This document shows, in pieces, positions 42,100 to 51,024 of a DNA stretch of 64,000 bases (position 1 is the first letter of the stretch; the number at the start of each line of letters is the position of its first letter). The stretch covers positions 341 through 64,340 of the forward strand of contig NZ_LMHW01000010.1 of NCBI RefSeq assembly GCF_001428525.1, read 5' to 3'. The notes below the pieces were generated by a model that made no database searches, was not told where the DNA came from, and was given only the letters and a program-made list of their open reading frames with translations. This DNA comes from Flavobacterium sp. Root186 (lineage in GTDB: Bacteria > Bacteroidota > Bacteroidia > Flavobacteriales > Flavobacteriaceae). A program made the translations under genes and the position numbers.

Positions 42100-42948
42100 C
42101 TAGAAAAGCTTTTGTTTCATTTTTTGTAAACGATAATTTCTAATAAATTTAGCTTGTTCAGAGGTCACTAATAAAGGAGTTTTAGCTTTTTTGGCTTTCA
42201 AAAATCCTTTGATATAATCTAAAAAGAGGAATGGCTTTTTTTTCATCATTGCCAGTTTTGCCGAAGCAATTGCTGTGATCCAAAAACCATAACCTAAAGT
42301 ATAAAATGCTTCGCCTTGTTTATAGCGGGCTGTTTTGTTGTAATTGGCGCCTGTTGGTTTTAAGTGTTTTACGTGTAAAGATTCATCTGTAACTATTTTC
42401 CAATCGTAATATTTACACAATAATTCATCTACGGTATCCCAGCCCATTGCAGGTTTTAAACCGCCAATTTGCTGAAAAGTTTCCTTACGATACGCTTTCA
42501 AAGCACCGCGAATATGATCTTTATCGGTTAGGTTTTCTAGAACCCATTCGCCGTTTTTATCAATATAACAGAATCCGCCAGCCATTCCGACTTTTGGATC
42601 AGATTCAAAATATTTGATTATGGTTTCAAAATAATTTGGAGGAAAAATTAAATCACCGTCTATTTTTACGATGATATCATAATTAGAATCCAAAGTTTCA
42701 AAGCCTTTTTGAAAAGCCTGAATTACTTTACTTCCCGGCAGGTGAATAGCATCTGAAGTTTTGTTTACAACAGAAATGAAAGGATTCTCTTTTGCAAAAT
42801 CCAAAACAACTTCTTCTGTTTTATCAGTAGAATTGTCATTTACAACCACAACTTTAGATGGCAAAACGGTTTGAGTAACTAGAGACTGCAATGTCAAGCC
42901 TATTAAATCTTGTTCGTTGTGTGCAGGGATGACGATGTAGTACTTCAT
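42100..42948 (-). CDS. glycosyltransferase family 2
   Basis: A 282-residue GT-A fold enzyme. The UDP-sugar-binding VIPAHNEQDLIGLTLQSLV start is followed by VVVNDNSTDKTEEVV and the DGD motif VKIDGDLIFPPNYFE for metal/nucleotide binding. The ATG at 42948 (MKYYIVIPAHNEQ) fits the family; the frame extends nine codons upstream. It may build cell-surface glycans. The downstream MlaE/F pair on the same strand is separated by 80 bp. Confidence 0.88.
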   Translation of the reverse strand: MKYYIVIPAHNEQDLIGLTLQSLVTQTVLPSKVVVVNDNSTDKTEEVVLDFAKENPFISVVNKTSDAIHLPGSKVIQAFQKGFETLDSNYDIIVKIDGDLIFPPNYFETIIKYFESDPKVGMAGGFCYIDKNGEWVLENLTDKDHIRGALKAYRKETFQQIGGLKPAMGWDTVDELLCKYYDWKIVTDESLHVKHLKPTGANYNKTARYKQGEAFYTLGYGFWITAIASAKLAMMKKKPFLFLDYIKGFLKAKKAKTPLLVTSEQAKFIRNYRLQKMKQKLF

Positions 42949-42949
42949 G

Positions 42950-43141
42950 TTAAATTCCAATTTTTTAAATTCCAAATTCCAAAATAAATTCCAATCTTCT
43001 TAAATTCCAAATTCCAACACTTAAAAGTAAATTCCAATTTTTAAAAATTCCAAATTCCAACTTAACTAGTTTAAATTGGAACTTGGAATTGCTTTTTGAA
43101 ATTTATCCCAGTTTGGAATTTGGAATTTAAATATTGGAATT
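42950..43141. repeat. cluster of AAATTCCAA tracts
   Basis: About ten copies of TTAAATTCCAA/AAATTCCAAATTCCAA in both orientations fill this gap before the methyltransferase. It is a simple-sequence-like region with strong palindromic potential. No gene. Confidence 0.7.
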
Positions 43142-43666
43142 TTATTTTATTTTTTCAGCTACAACAATATAATATCTTGGAGTAAAATATCTTAATAGAG
43201 GTCTCAATCCAAACTTTTTTACCGGATGTGTAAATTGTAAACGATCTGTTATTTTCCACCCCGTTTTTTCTAAAAGCCAGTCTAATTGCCAGTCTTCAAA
43301 TTCATGATAATGTCTGTCCCACATATCAGTTTTAGAACGATATGCCGGTGAAAACCATAAACGCAACGGAATTGAAATTAGCAGTTTATCACATTTTACG
43401 TTTTGTAAAATGGTGTATGGATTTAGTAAATGTTCGAAAATTTCAAAAGCAGTAAAAACAGTATAATCTTCTGTTTGTAAAGCCGTTTGATCGTTGTCTA
43501 AATCTTCGCCTTTTGTGTTTTTTACAGTATAACCATTTTCTTCCATTATTTTAGAAAACGGATTTGGTACACCAAAATCAAAAATGGTTTCAGATGTGCT
43601 AACGTGCTTTTGTAAAAACTCTAGGGTAAGTTTGAATCTTTTATTCGGAAACGTTTTTTCGTACAT
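43142..43666 (-). CDS. class I SAM-dependent methyltransferase-like protein
   Basis: A 174-residue protein resembling short methyltransferases. ETIFDFGVPNPFSKIMEENGY stands where the SAM-binding D-x-G-x-G motif I would be, so only Asp and one Gly remain. EIFEHLLNPYTILQNV corresponds to a post-motif helix, then KLLISIPLRLWF. No strict GxGxG is present, so activity is doubtful. It is adjacent to a repeat-rich gap. Confidence 0.6.
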   Translation of the reverse strand: MYEKTFPNKRFKLTLEFLQKHVSTSETIFDFGVPNPFSKIMEENGYTVKNTKGEDLDNDQTALQTEDYTVFTAFEIFEHLLNPYTILQNVKCDKLLISIPLRLWFSPAYRSKTDMWDRHYHEFEDWQLDWLLEKTGWKITDRLQFTHPVKKFGLRPLLRYFTPRYYIVVAEKIK

Positions 43667-43734
43667 AGTAATTGCGAACGAACAATCTCTCGTTCTTGAT
43701 TTAATTATTTAGGTCGCAAATATACTAAAAAAGT

Positions 43735-43880
43735 ATTCAGTGTTCAGTTTTTAGTGAACAGTGTAGTTATTAGATTTGCAGTGTTCAGATTTTAGTTAGT
43801 GTAATTAGTTACTCCTTTTAGGTGGAGATTAAATTCTGTGTAAATACGACTGAATACTAAAAACTGAACACTGAATACTA
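43735..43880. repeat. degenerate CAGTGTTCAGTTTTTAGT repeat
   Basis: Several variants of AGTATTCAGTGTTCAGTTTTTAGT and its complement ACTAAAAACTGAACACTGAATACT fill this gap and pair into a long imperfect hairpin. No ORF. Confidence 0.65.
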
Positions 43881-43884
43881 TAAA

Positions 43885-44943
43885 TTAATAGCGGTAAACA
43901 AAAGCATTAATATTCATTCCTGCTCCAACTGAAGCAAAAATAACCACATCGCCTTTGTTGATTTCATGATTTTCAATTTTTCCTTGAAGAATCAAATCGT
44001 ATAAAGTTGGAACGGTTGCAACACTGCTGTTTCCTAAATCATGAATGCTCATTGGCATAATATCTTTAGGTGCTGTTTTATCGTATAATTTGTAGAAACG
44101 TTCGATAATGGCTTCGTCCATTTTTTCGTTTGCCTGATGAATCAGAATTTTTTTCACATCGTCGATAGCGATTCCACTTTGATCTAAACAGCTTTTCATA
44201 GCGCACGGAACATTGCTTAAAGCAAATTCGTAGATTTTACGGCCATACATCTTAATGTATTTAATATCCGGATCTAAATCTGGATTGTATGATTTTCCGA
44301 AGTAAAGGTAATTTGCTTCGTCATTAGCATAAGTGGCACTTTCATAAGATAAAAGACCAGATTCATCAGTAGATGCTTCTAAAATTGAAACTCCGGCACC
44401 ATCAGAATAAATCATCGAATCACGATCGTGATCATCAACAACTCTTGAAAGCGTTTCTGCCCCAATAACCATAACTCTTTTTGCCATTCCGGATTTGATA
44501 AAAGCATTCGCTTGTAAAACACCTTCAATCCAGCCCGGACATCCAAAAAGAATATCATAAGCCACACATTTAGGATTTTTGATGCCTAATTTATTTTTAA
44601 CACGAGTGGCTAAACTTGGTAAAATATCTGTTTGATGCGTTCCGGTTTTTACATCGCCAAAGTTATGGGCAAAAATAATGTAGTCTAAAGTTTCGGCGTC
44701 GATTTCTGCATTTGCAATTGCTTTTTCAGCTGCAAAAACGGCTAAATCTGATGCTGTATATTGAGGTTCGGCATAACGGCGATTTTCTATTCCCGTAATA
44801 CCTTTAAATTTTTTTATTACGACTTCATTCGGATAACCAAAAGGGGTTCCATCTTCATTCAAAAAAATATGCTTGTCAAAATCTGTGTTTTTTACTTCTA
44901 AATTAGGAATATAACTCCCAATGCCAATAATTTTTATTTTCAT
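43885..44943 (-). CDS. 3-oxoacyl-ACP synthase III-like protein (KAS III family)
   Basis: A 352-residue thiolase-fold enzyme. The catalytic Cys is in FGCPGWIEGV (~129), the His in ILIHQANEKM (~268) and the Asn in LGNSSVATVP (~301). These make the KAS III Cys-His-Asn triad. The family joins an acyl-CoA starter to malonyl-ACP. A variant role such as polyketide, alkene or lipid synthesis is possible because several KAS III types exist. It stands alone. Confidence 0.9.
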   Translation of the reverse strand: MKIKIIGIGSYIPNLEVKNTDFDKHIFLNEDGTPFGYPNEVVIKKFKGITGIENRRYAEPQYTASDLAVFAAEKAIANAEIDAETLDYIIFAHNFGDVKTGTHQTDILPSLATRVKNKLGIKNPKCVAYDILFGCPGWIEGVLQANAFIKSGMAKRVMVIGAETLSRVVDDHDRDSMIYSDGAGVSILEASTDESGLLSYESATYANDEANYLYFGKSYNPDLDPDIKYIKMYGRKIYEFALSNVPCAMKSCLDQSGIAIDDVKKILIHQANEKMDEAIIERFYKLYDKTAPKDIMPMSIHDLGNSSVATVPTLYDLILQGKIENHEINKGDVVIFASVGAGMNINAFVYRY

Positions 44944-45258
44944 TTTTTCCCTTAATTATCCGATAAATTTCCTGCTAAAGTATAAATAAAAACATGATAA
45001 CTATCATAAAAAATACTATGCATGCATATAATTATGAAATAACGATTTTTTGAATGATATAATGGTTATTTTCTAATGATTTTTTAATTTTTCCGAGATT
45101 TCAAACGATTGAAGTCAAAGTGATAGCAAAAGTTTTTTTTGTCTCAGGTTTGTGGTTTCAGGTTTTTGTTTAGACTTGAAACCTGAAACTTGAAACAAAA
45201 ACAAAACCCGACAGGTTTTTAAACTTGTCGGGTTTGAATATATAAGAAAAATAATTTC
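44944..45258. repeat. gene-free gap with GAAACCTGAAAC repeat and terminator
   Basis: The first half is AT-rich and probably holds the promoter of the KAS III gene. At 45145-45200 a GTTTCAGGTTTTTGTT/CTTGAAACCTGAAACTTGAAAC tract resembles 62200-62240. At 45204-45236 a stem AAACCCGACAGGTTT / AAACTTGTCGGGTTT with one imperfect pair is the terminator of gcvP. Confidence 0.6.
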
Positions 45259-48108
45259 TTAGTTTTCCATGTAAGCTTCAATAGGAGCACAGCTGCAAAC
45301 TAAGTTTCTGTCACCGTATGCATCATCTACACGACGAACAGATGGCCAGAATTTATTTTCAGCAATATACTCTAATGGATAAGCTGCTTTTTCTCTAGTA
45401 TAAGGGAAAGCCCAATTATCTGTAGTTAGCATTGCCAATGTGTGAGGTGCATTTTTCAACACATTATTTTTATCATCAGCAGTTGCAGCTTCAATTTCTT
45501 TTCTGATTGAAATAAGAGCATCACAAAAACGATCTAATTCTGCTAAATCTTCAGATTCAGTTGGTTCGATCATTAAAGTTCCTGCTACCGGGAAAGAAAC
45601 CGTTGGCGCGTGGAAACCATAATCCATCAAACGTTTCGCTATATCACCCACTTCAATTCCGTTTTCTTTAAACGAACGACAATCTAAAATCATTTCGTGA
45701 GCCGCTCTTCCACATTCTCCTGTATAAAGAATTGGATAGTGACCTTCAAAACGGGCTTTCATGTAGTTAGCATTTAAAATAGCGTGTTCTGTAGCACTTT
45801 TTAATCCTTCGGCACCCATCATCGTGATGTAACCGTAAGAAATTAAACAAACTAAAGCAGATCCGTAAGGTGCAGATGAAATCGCTGTAATAGCTTGCTC
45901 GCCGCCTACTTTTAAGATAGGGTTTGTCGGTAAAAATGGAACCAGTTTTTCGTTCACACAAATTGGTCCAACTCCAGGTCCGCCACCACCGTGAGGAATA
46001 GCGAATGTTTTGTGTAAGTTTAAGTGACAAACGTCAGCGCCAATTGTAGCAGGATTTGTTAATCCAACTTGCGCGTTCATGTTTGCACCATCCATATATA
46101 CTAATCCGCCATTATCGTGGATTAATTTTGTGATTTCGATAATTGAAGATTCAAAAACTCCGTGAGTAGAAGGATACGTTACCATTAAACAAGATAAATC
46201 GTCTTTATGTTCAATCGCTTTTTCTCTTAAATCTTCTACATCAATATTTCCTTCCGGAGTCGTTTTGGTAACGATGATTTTCATTCCGGCCATCGCTGCA
46301 GAAGCAGGATTGGTTCCGTGAGCAGATGATGGAATTAAACATACATTACGGTGACCTTCGTTTCTTGACAAATGGTAAGCACGAATCGCCATTAAACCAG
46401 CATATTCTCCTTGAGCTCCTGAGTTAGGTTGCAAAGTTGTTCCGGCAAAACCGGTAATTACATTTAATTGCTCCTCCAGTTTTTTAAGCATCGTGATATA
46501 ACCTTCAGCTTGTTCAACTGGTGCAAAAGGGTGAATGCTGTTCCAGTTTGGCATTGATAAAGGCAACATTTCTGAAGCAGCGTTTAATTTCATCGTACAA
46601 GAACCTAATGAAATCATCGAATGGTTTAACGATAAATCTTTACGCTCTAATTTTTTGATGTAACGCATAATCTGACTTTCTGAATGATGATTGTTGAATA
46701 CATCATGCGTCAAGAAAGGCGACGTTCTTTCTAATGAAGCCGGTAACTGACTTGCAGCAGTTAATTCTGAAACAGTAAAAGTTTCTTTTCCTAAAGCCTC
46801 AGCAAAAATCGCTATAATTTGATTGATATCGGCAATTGAAGTTGTTTCGTTGAATGAGATAGAGATTGTATCGGCATTAACATAAAAGAAGTTTACTTCA
46901 TTTTTCTCCGCTACAGCTTTTACTTTTTGAGCATCTGCTTTTACTAAAATAGTATCAAAGTAAGCCGTGTTGGTTTGGTAAACGCCTAATTTATTTAAAG
47001 CTTCAGCAGCAGTAACTGCCGATGCGTGAACTTTACCAGCAATATATTGTAATCCTTTTGGTCCGTGGTAAACAGCATACATTCCGGCCATAACTGCTAA
47101 TAAAACCTGAGCAGTACAAATGTTAGAAGTCGCTTTTTCACGTTTAATGTGCTGCTCACGAGTTCCTAAAGCCATACGTAAAGCGCGGTTTCCATTTACA
47201 TCGATCGAAACCCCGATAATACGACCTGGCATAGATCGTTTGTATTCATCTTTAGTGGCAAAAAAAGCAGCGTGAGGACCACCGTAACCCATTGGTACAC
47301 CAAAACGTTGAGTTGTTCCAACTACTACAGCAGCTCCCATTTCTCCCGGAGAAGTTAAAGTTGCTAATGATAAAATGTCAGCAGCAAAAGCTACTTTGAT
47401 TTCATTTTCTTTTGCTTTAGTAACAAAAGCGCTATAATCGTTTACCTGACCGTATTTTCCCGGGTACTGTAAAATAGCTCCAAAAAACTCATTTGAAAAA
47501 TCGAAAGTTTCGTGGTTCCCAACAACTAACTCAATTCCAATTGGAGTTGAACGTGTTTGAAGTACAGATAAAGTTTGTGGCAAAATTTCTTCAGAAACGA
47601 AGAATTTGTGTGTATTGTTTTTCTTTTGATCTCTAGTACGAACATCAAACAGTAAAGCCATAGCTTCTGCTGCAGCTGTTCCTTCGTCAAGTAATGAAGC
47701 ATTTGCAATTTCCATTCCAGTTAATTCAATAACAGTAGTCTGGAAATTTAAAATAGCTTCAAGACGACCTTGAGCAATTTCTGCCTGATAAGGTGTATAA
47801 GCAGTATACCATCCCGGGTTTTCGAAGATATTTCTTTGAATTGGAGCCGGAACGATCGTTGGATGATAACCCAAACCAATATACGATTTGAATACTTTAT
47901 TTTTCTTTCCTAATTCCTGAATATGATTTGCAAATTCGTATTCCGTCATTGCAGGATCTAAATTCAAAGGCGCTTTTAAACGAATATCGTCCGGAAGGGT
48001 TTCATAAACAAGTTGTTCGATCGAGTCAACACCAATGGTTTGTAACATGTGTTGTAGATCTGTTTCTCTTGGACCAATGTGTCTTAAAGCAAAAGCATCT
48101 GTTTTCAT
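45259..48108 (-). CDS. gcvP: glycine dehydrogenase (decarboxylating), P protein
   Basis: A 949-residue single-chain PLP enzyme of the glycine cleavage system, with both the GcvPA- and GcvPB-like halves. The N-terminal half has RHIGPRE and SYIGLGY. The PLP-binding Lys is in NLHKTFAIPHGGGGPGVGPI near ~700, and a Gly-rich loop follows. It decarboxylates glycine and passes the aminomethyl group to the H protein. No gcvT or gcvH is in the window, and no glycine riboswitch is seen in the short leader. Confidence 0.97.
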   Translation of the reverse strand: MKTDAFALRHIGPRETDLQHMLQTIGVDSIEQLVYETLPDDIRLKAPLNLDPAMTEYEFANHIQELGKKNKVFKSYIGLGYHPTIVPAPIQRNIFENPGWYTAYTPYQAEIAQGRLEAILNFQTTVIELTGMEIANASLLDEGTAAAEAMALLFDVRTRDQKKNNTHKFFVSEEILPQTLSVLQTRSTPIGIELVVGNHETFDFSNEFFGAILQYPGKYGQVNDYSAFVTKAKENEIKVAFAADILSLATLTSPGEMGAAVVVGTTQRFGVPMGYGGPHAAFFATKDEYKRSMPGRIIGVSIDVNGNRALRMALGTREQHIKREKATSNICTAQVLLAVMAGMYAVYHGPKGLQYIAGKVHASAVTAAEALNKLGVYQTNTAYFDTILVKADAQKVKAVAEKNEVNFFYVNADTISISFNETTSIADINQIIAIFAEALGKETFTVSELTAASQLPASLERTSPFLTHDVFNNHHSESQIMRYIKKLERKDLSLNHSMISLGSCTMKLNAASEMLPLSMPNWNSIHPFAPVEQAEGYITMLKKLEEQLNVITGFAGTTLQPNSGAQGEYAGLMAIRAYHLSRNEGHRNVCLIPSSAHGTNPASAAMAGMKIIVTKTTPEGNIDVEDLREKAIEHKDDLSCLMVTYPSTHGVFESSIIEITKLIHDNGGLVYMDGANMNAQVGLTNPATIGADVCHLNLHKTFAIPHGGGGPGVGPICVNEKLVPFLPTNPILKVGGEQAITAISSAPYGSALVCLISYGYITMMGAEGLKSATEHAILNANYMKARFEGHYPILYTGECGRAAHEMILDCRSFKENGIEVGDIAKRLMDYGFHAPTVSFPVAGTLMIEPTESEDLAELDRFCDALISIRKEIEAATADDKNNVLKNAPHTLAMLTTDNWAFPYTREKAAYPLEYIAENKFWPSVRRVDDAYGDRNLVCSCAPIEAYMEN

Positions 48109-48319
48109 CTGTAGCAGTCTATTTTTTAAAGATCAAAAGTAATTTGCCGAGTGTTTCTATGCGATTTCACAAGGTTTATTACATTTTATAGTAAATGTGT
48201 TGTTTTTTTGTGGCGCAAAATTAAGTATTATTAATAATTTAATGGGTATTTTTAACTTCAATTTTTATCAAATTTCTAACTAAAGAGTTGATTTGTTACC
48301 AATTGATTAGATTTGAGGC

Positions 48320-49126
48320 ATGAAACTTCTAAAACAAATATTAGATTTTTATTTAAACAGCAGTATTCACGTGGCTTTATCGTGTTATGCTTTGGTTCGT
48401 ATTACTTTTCATTTCTTTCATATTCAGTATGATGAACCAATGGCATTGTTTGTTTTTTTCGGAACAATTGTAGGATATAATTTTGTTAAATATGATGCTT
48501 TGGTTCGGGTGAAAAGAAAACCGGTTGGAATTCAATTAAAAATTATTGCTGTTTTAAGTTTCATTTCGGTGATTTTAGTGGGTTATTATTTTTTCCATTT
48601 AAAACGAATTACACAAATTGTTTCTGCAGTAATTTTTGCCATAACCGCACTTTATACTTTACCGTTTTTTCCAAACAGAAAAAATGCCCGAAATTGGGCA
48701 GGAGTAAAAATTTATATTGTAGCACTTTGCTGGGTAGGAGCGACTTTGGTTTTACCCTATATAAATGCCGAAATTCCCTTTACAGCCAACTTTTTTATAA
48801 AATGTATTCAGCGTTTTGTTTTGGTTTTTGTGTTGATTTTGGTTTTTGAGATTTTAGATTTGGCCAATGATGATCCTCATTTACAAACCGTTCCGCAAAC
48901 CATTGGCGTAAAACGAACAAAGATTTTAGGGTTTTCACTTTTGGTTCCGTTTTGGGTTTTAGGAATTTTGAGTTTTACACTTCATGACCTTATCATCAAC
49001 CTTATTATGGTGGTAACTTTAATGCTTTTTATTTTCTTTGCTAATACAAACCGCTCTCGATATTATACTTCTTTTTGGGTCGAAAGTGTACCCATCTTTT
49101 GGTGGCTGATGATTGTGTTTCTATAA
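48320..49126 (+). CDS. UbiA-like integral membrane protein
   Basis: A 268-residue protein with about eight TM segments (~17-35, ~38-57, ~72-92, ~98-116, ~128-150, ~160-178, ~205-225, ~230-268). EILDLANDDPHLQTVPQTIGVKRTKILG resembles the second Asp-rich region of UbiA prenyltransferases. The first NDxxD motif is degenerate (GYNFVKYDALV), so catalysis is uncertain. It is on its own, 211 bp upstream-divergent from gcvP. Confidence 0.65.
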   Translation: MKLLKQILDFYLNSSIHVALSCYALVRITFHFFHIQYDEPMALFVFFGTIVGYNFVKYDALVRVKRKPVGIQLKIIAVLSFISVILVGYYFFHLKRITQIVSAVIFAITALYTLPFFPNRKNARNWAGVKIYIVALCWVGATLVLPYINAEIPFTANFFIKCIQRFVLVFVLILVFEILDLANDDPHLQTVPQTIGVKRTKILGFSLLVPFWVLGILSFTLHDLIINLIMVVTLMLFIFFANTNRSRYYTSFWVESVPIFWWLMIVFL

Positions 49127-49156
49127 ATAATAGCCATTTGATTTCTTGAATTATTT

Positions 49157-49256
49157 GGGCGTGCCCCTCCGGGTCGGGCTATCCGCTCCAAGTCCTCGCA
49201 CTTCCTTCGTCAGGCTGTGGGCTATCCGCTTCTATCCCTCACGCAAACCGTAAAAC
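49157..49256. repeat. composite repeat, family C, copy 2
   Basis: It starts GGGCGTGCCCCTCCGGGTCGGGC and ends CTATCCCTCACGCAAA, like 26843-26958 but with a different interior (two GGCTATCCGCT blocks). It is GC-rich compared with its surroundings. No ORF. Confidence 0.75.
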
Positions 49257-49300
49257 CAGAAAATTTATTTTAAAAAGAAGATTTATTAATCTTTTATGAA

Positions 49301-49384
49301 TTGCCTCCAGCTTTAGCTGGAGGTAAAAGTGTTACTTTAATCTGGCTTTAGCCAAATTTATATTTTGGCTAAAGCCGGAGGCAA
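49301..49384. repeat. TTGCCTCC/GGAGGCAA hairpin repeat
   Basis: TTGCCTCCAGCTTTAGCTGGAGG (49301-49323) is itself a hairpin. A second hairpin GGCTTTAGCC...GGCTAAAGCC follows, and the closing GGAGGCAA (49377-49384) pairs with the opening TTGCCTCC. The three arms make a nested cruciform-like structure directly 3' of the SRPBCC gene. Confidence 0.75.
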
Positions 49385-49388
49385 CTCA

Positions 49389-49841
49389 TTATTTTTTTTC
49401 TGATACTTCTTTCAAAACCTTATTTCTTTCCAAAAGAAAATTAGTAAGATGTTTTTCTAAAAATAAAATATCGAAAAGTTCCCCAAATATCCCAAACGGA
49501 GTTTCGTATTGTAATACATCTTTCATAATTGTTACGCCATTTTGTTCCTCAAAAATATGTTCATGTCTGAAAGATTTGAATTTTCCTTCTTCCATTTCAT
49601 CCACAAAATAATCATAAAAATCCATTACAGGAATTTGGCTTTTGTGTGTGAGAAAAAAACCAAAATGTCTGCCGCGCCAGGTTACCGTTTCATTTAAATT
49701 TATTAATCCAGATGTTACGCCGGCAATTGCCTTTTCTTTTGTAGGACTTGCAGATTGCTGGTGAATGTCGATATTTCGTGAAGCATCAAAAACAATTTGT
49801 TTAGATGCTTGTATTTTTGTTGTGAGATGTATTGTTGTCAT
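49389..49841 (-). CDS. SRPBCC family protein
   Basis: A 150-residue START-like protein. LTTKIQASKQIVFDASRNIDIHQQSAS is the opening, then ITSGLINLNETVTWRGRHFG and FKSFRHEHIFEEQNG, and a C-terminal amphipathic helix LTNFLLERNKVLKEV. It resembles proteins found with TIGR01777 enzymes, and such an enzyme lies 160 bp away. Lipid or hydrophobic-ligand binding is likely. Confidence 0.75.
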   Translation of the reverse strand: MTTIHLTTKIQASKQIVFDASRNIDIHQQSASPTKEKAIAGVTSGLINLNETVTWRGRHFGFFLTHKSQIPVMDFYDYFVDEMEEGKFKSFRHEHIFEEQNGVTIMKDVLQYETPFGIFGELFDILFLEKHLTNFLLERNKVLKEVSEKK

Positions 49842-49862
49842 GAATTTATGTTATTATGTTTT

Positions 49863-49976
49863 ACGCAATCTTGTCATTCTGAGGAACGAAGAATCCTCGT
49901 AAGTAACTCTACAAAGATTGGATTTTAGTAACGGAGCTTCTCGCGAGGATTCTTCGTTCCTCAGAATGACAAATAC
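49863..49976. repeat. dispersed hairpin repeat, family B, copy 4
   Basis: A 29-bp perfect inverted repeat: 49871-49899 (TTGTCATTCTGAGGAACGAAG...) with 49944-49972. The left edge GCAATCTTGTCATT matches the other copies, and the inner part has changed on both arms. Confidence 0.9.
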
Positions 49977-50000
49977 TGAGAGAATATTTATTAAGAAAGT

Positions 50001-50909
50001 TTAGCGTAATAAATCTCGAAAAGCGTTATCAATATCTCCAAACTTAAATTGAAACCCATTTTCCAAAAGTCTTTTCGGGATCACATTTCTACTTTTCAAA
50101 ATTAATTCAGGTTCTGTTCGAATGAAGAAAGCTCCAATTTCAAGAAAGAATTTACTAAGTGGAACTCCAAAAGGAAAACCAGTTGCTTTTCGAAGTTTTT
50201 GCATAAAATCAGCATTCCGAATAGGTTCTGGAGAAACCACATTTATAATTCCGGTAATTTCTTTTTGAATAATAAGATCAACCACATTCGCAAAATCTTC
50301 CTCATGAATCCAGCTTACAAACTGATTTCCTTTTCCCTGTTTTCCTCCAAAACCAATTTTAGCCAAAGTCTTTAACGGAATTAAAGCGCCTCCATTTTTT
50401 CCTAAAACTATAGAAGTTCGCAAAGCCGTTTTTAAGGTATTTGGAGTTTCGGTTTTAAAGAATGCCTTTTCCCAGGAAAGTGCCACATTTATAGAAAAGT
50501 CATTCCCGATTTCACCATCAACTTCATCCATTTGTTTGTCTAATGAAAATCTGTAAATAGTTGCTGTTGATGAATTCAGCCAATGTTTCGGCGGATTTTT
50601 GCAATTTAAAACCGCTTTGTTTAGAATTTTTGTACTTTCAATTCGAGACCAAAGAATTTCTTTCTTATTCTCTTTGGTATAACGACAATCAACAGATTTT
50701 CCGGCGAGATTAATTAAAACCGTTGCATTTTCTAATTCGATTTCCCAACCAGAAAAAGTTCTGGCGTTCCAGTTTACATATTTGATTCCGTCAATCACCT
50801 GAGATTTTCCTCGCGTTAGAATTACAATTTCGTCAAATTTAGTTTTGAAATGATTAACTAATACTTGTCCAAGAAAACCTGTTCCGGCTGCGATAATAAG
50901 TTTTTTCAT
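50001..50909 (-). CDS. TIGR01777 family oxidoreductase (NAD-dependent epimerase-like)
   Basis: A 302-residue extended-SDR-like protein. The Rossmann motif is IAAGTGFLGQ near the N-terminus, followed by ATVLINLAGKSVDCRYTKENK and LNSSTATIYRF. The usual YxxxK catalytic pair is not evident, which is normal for this group. The ATG at 50909 (MKKLIIAAGTGFLGQ) is preferred to a longer frame. The C-terminal half contains KAPLEIGAFFIRTEPELIL-like text typical of the family. It belongs to the membrane/lipid run. Confidence 0.85.
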   Translation of the reverse strand: MKKLIIAAGTGFLGQVLVNHFKTKFDEIVILTRGKSQVIDGIKYVNWNARTFSGWEIELENATVLINLAGKSVDCRYTKENKKEILWSRIESTKILNKAVLNCKNPPKHWLNSSTATIYRFSLDKQMDEVDGEIGNDFSINVALSWEKAFFKTETPNTLKTALRTSIVLGKNGGALIPLKTLAKIGFGGKQGKGNQFVSWIHEEDFANVVDLIIQKEITGIINVVSPEPIRNADFMQKLRKATGFPFGVPLSKFFLEIGAFFIRTEPELILKSRNVIPKRLLENGFQFKFGDIDNAFRDLLR

Positions 50910-50939
50910 TGGGTGTAGATTTTTTGCCGCTAATTGCAC

Positions 50940-51013
50940 GAATTTTTATTAATTTTTTTGAAGTGTTTTGCTGAATATTAATTCGTGAAAATTCGTGCAA
51001 TTCGTGACGAATA
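50940..51013. repeat. AATTCGTG tract repeat
   Basis: A short block contains several AATTCGTGAAAATTCGTG units, also seen at 27118-27150 and 63536-63634. It sits between the TIGR01777 and desaturase genes. Confidence 0.55.
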
Positions 51014-51024
51014 TTATTTGTCAA

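Noticed and set aside
48109..48319. A glycine riboswitch in front of gcvP
   Set aside because: No paired aptamer signature is visible in the 200-base leader.
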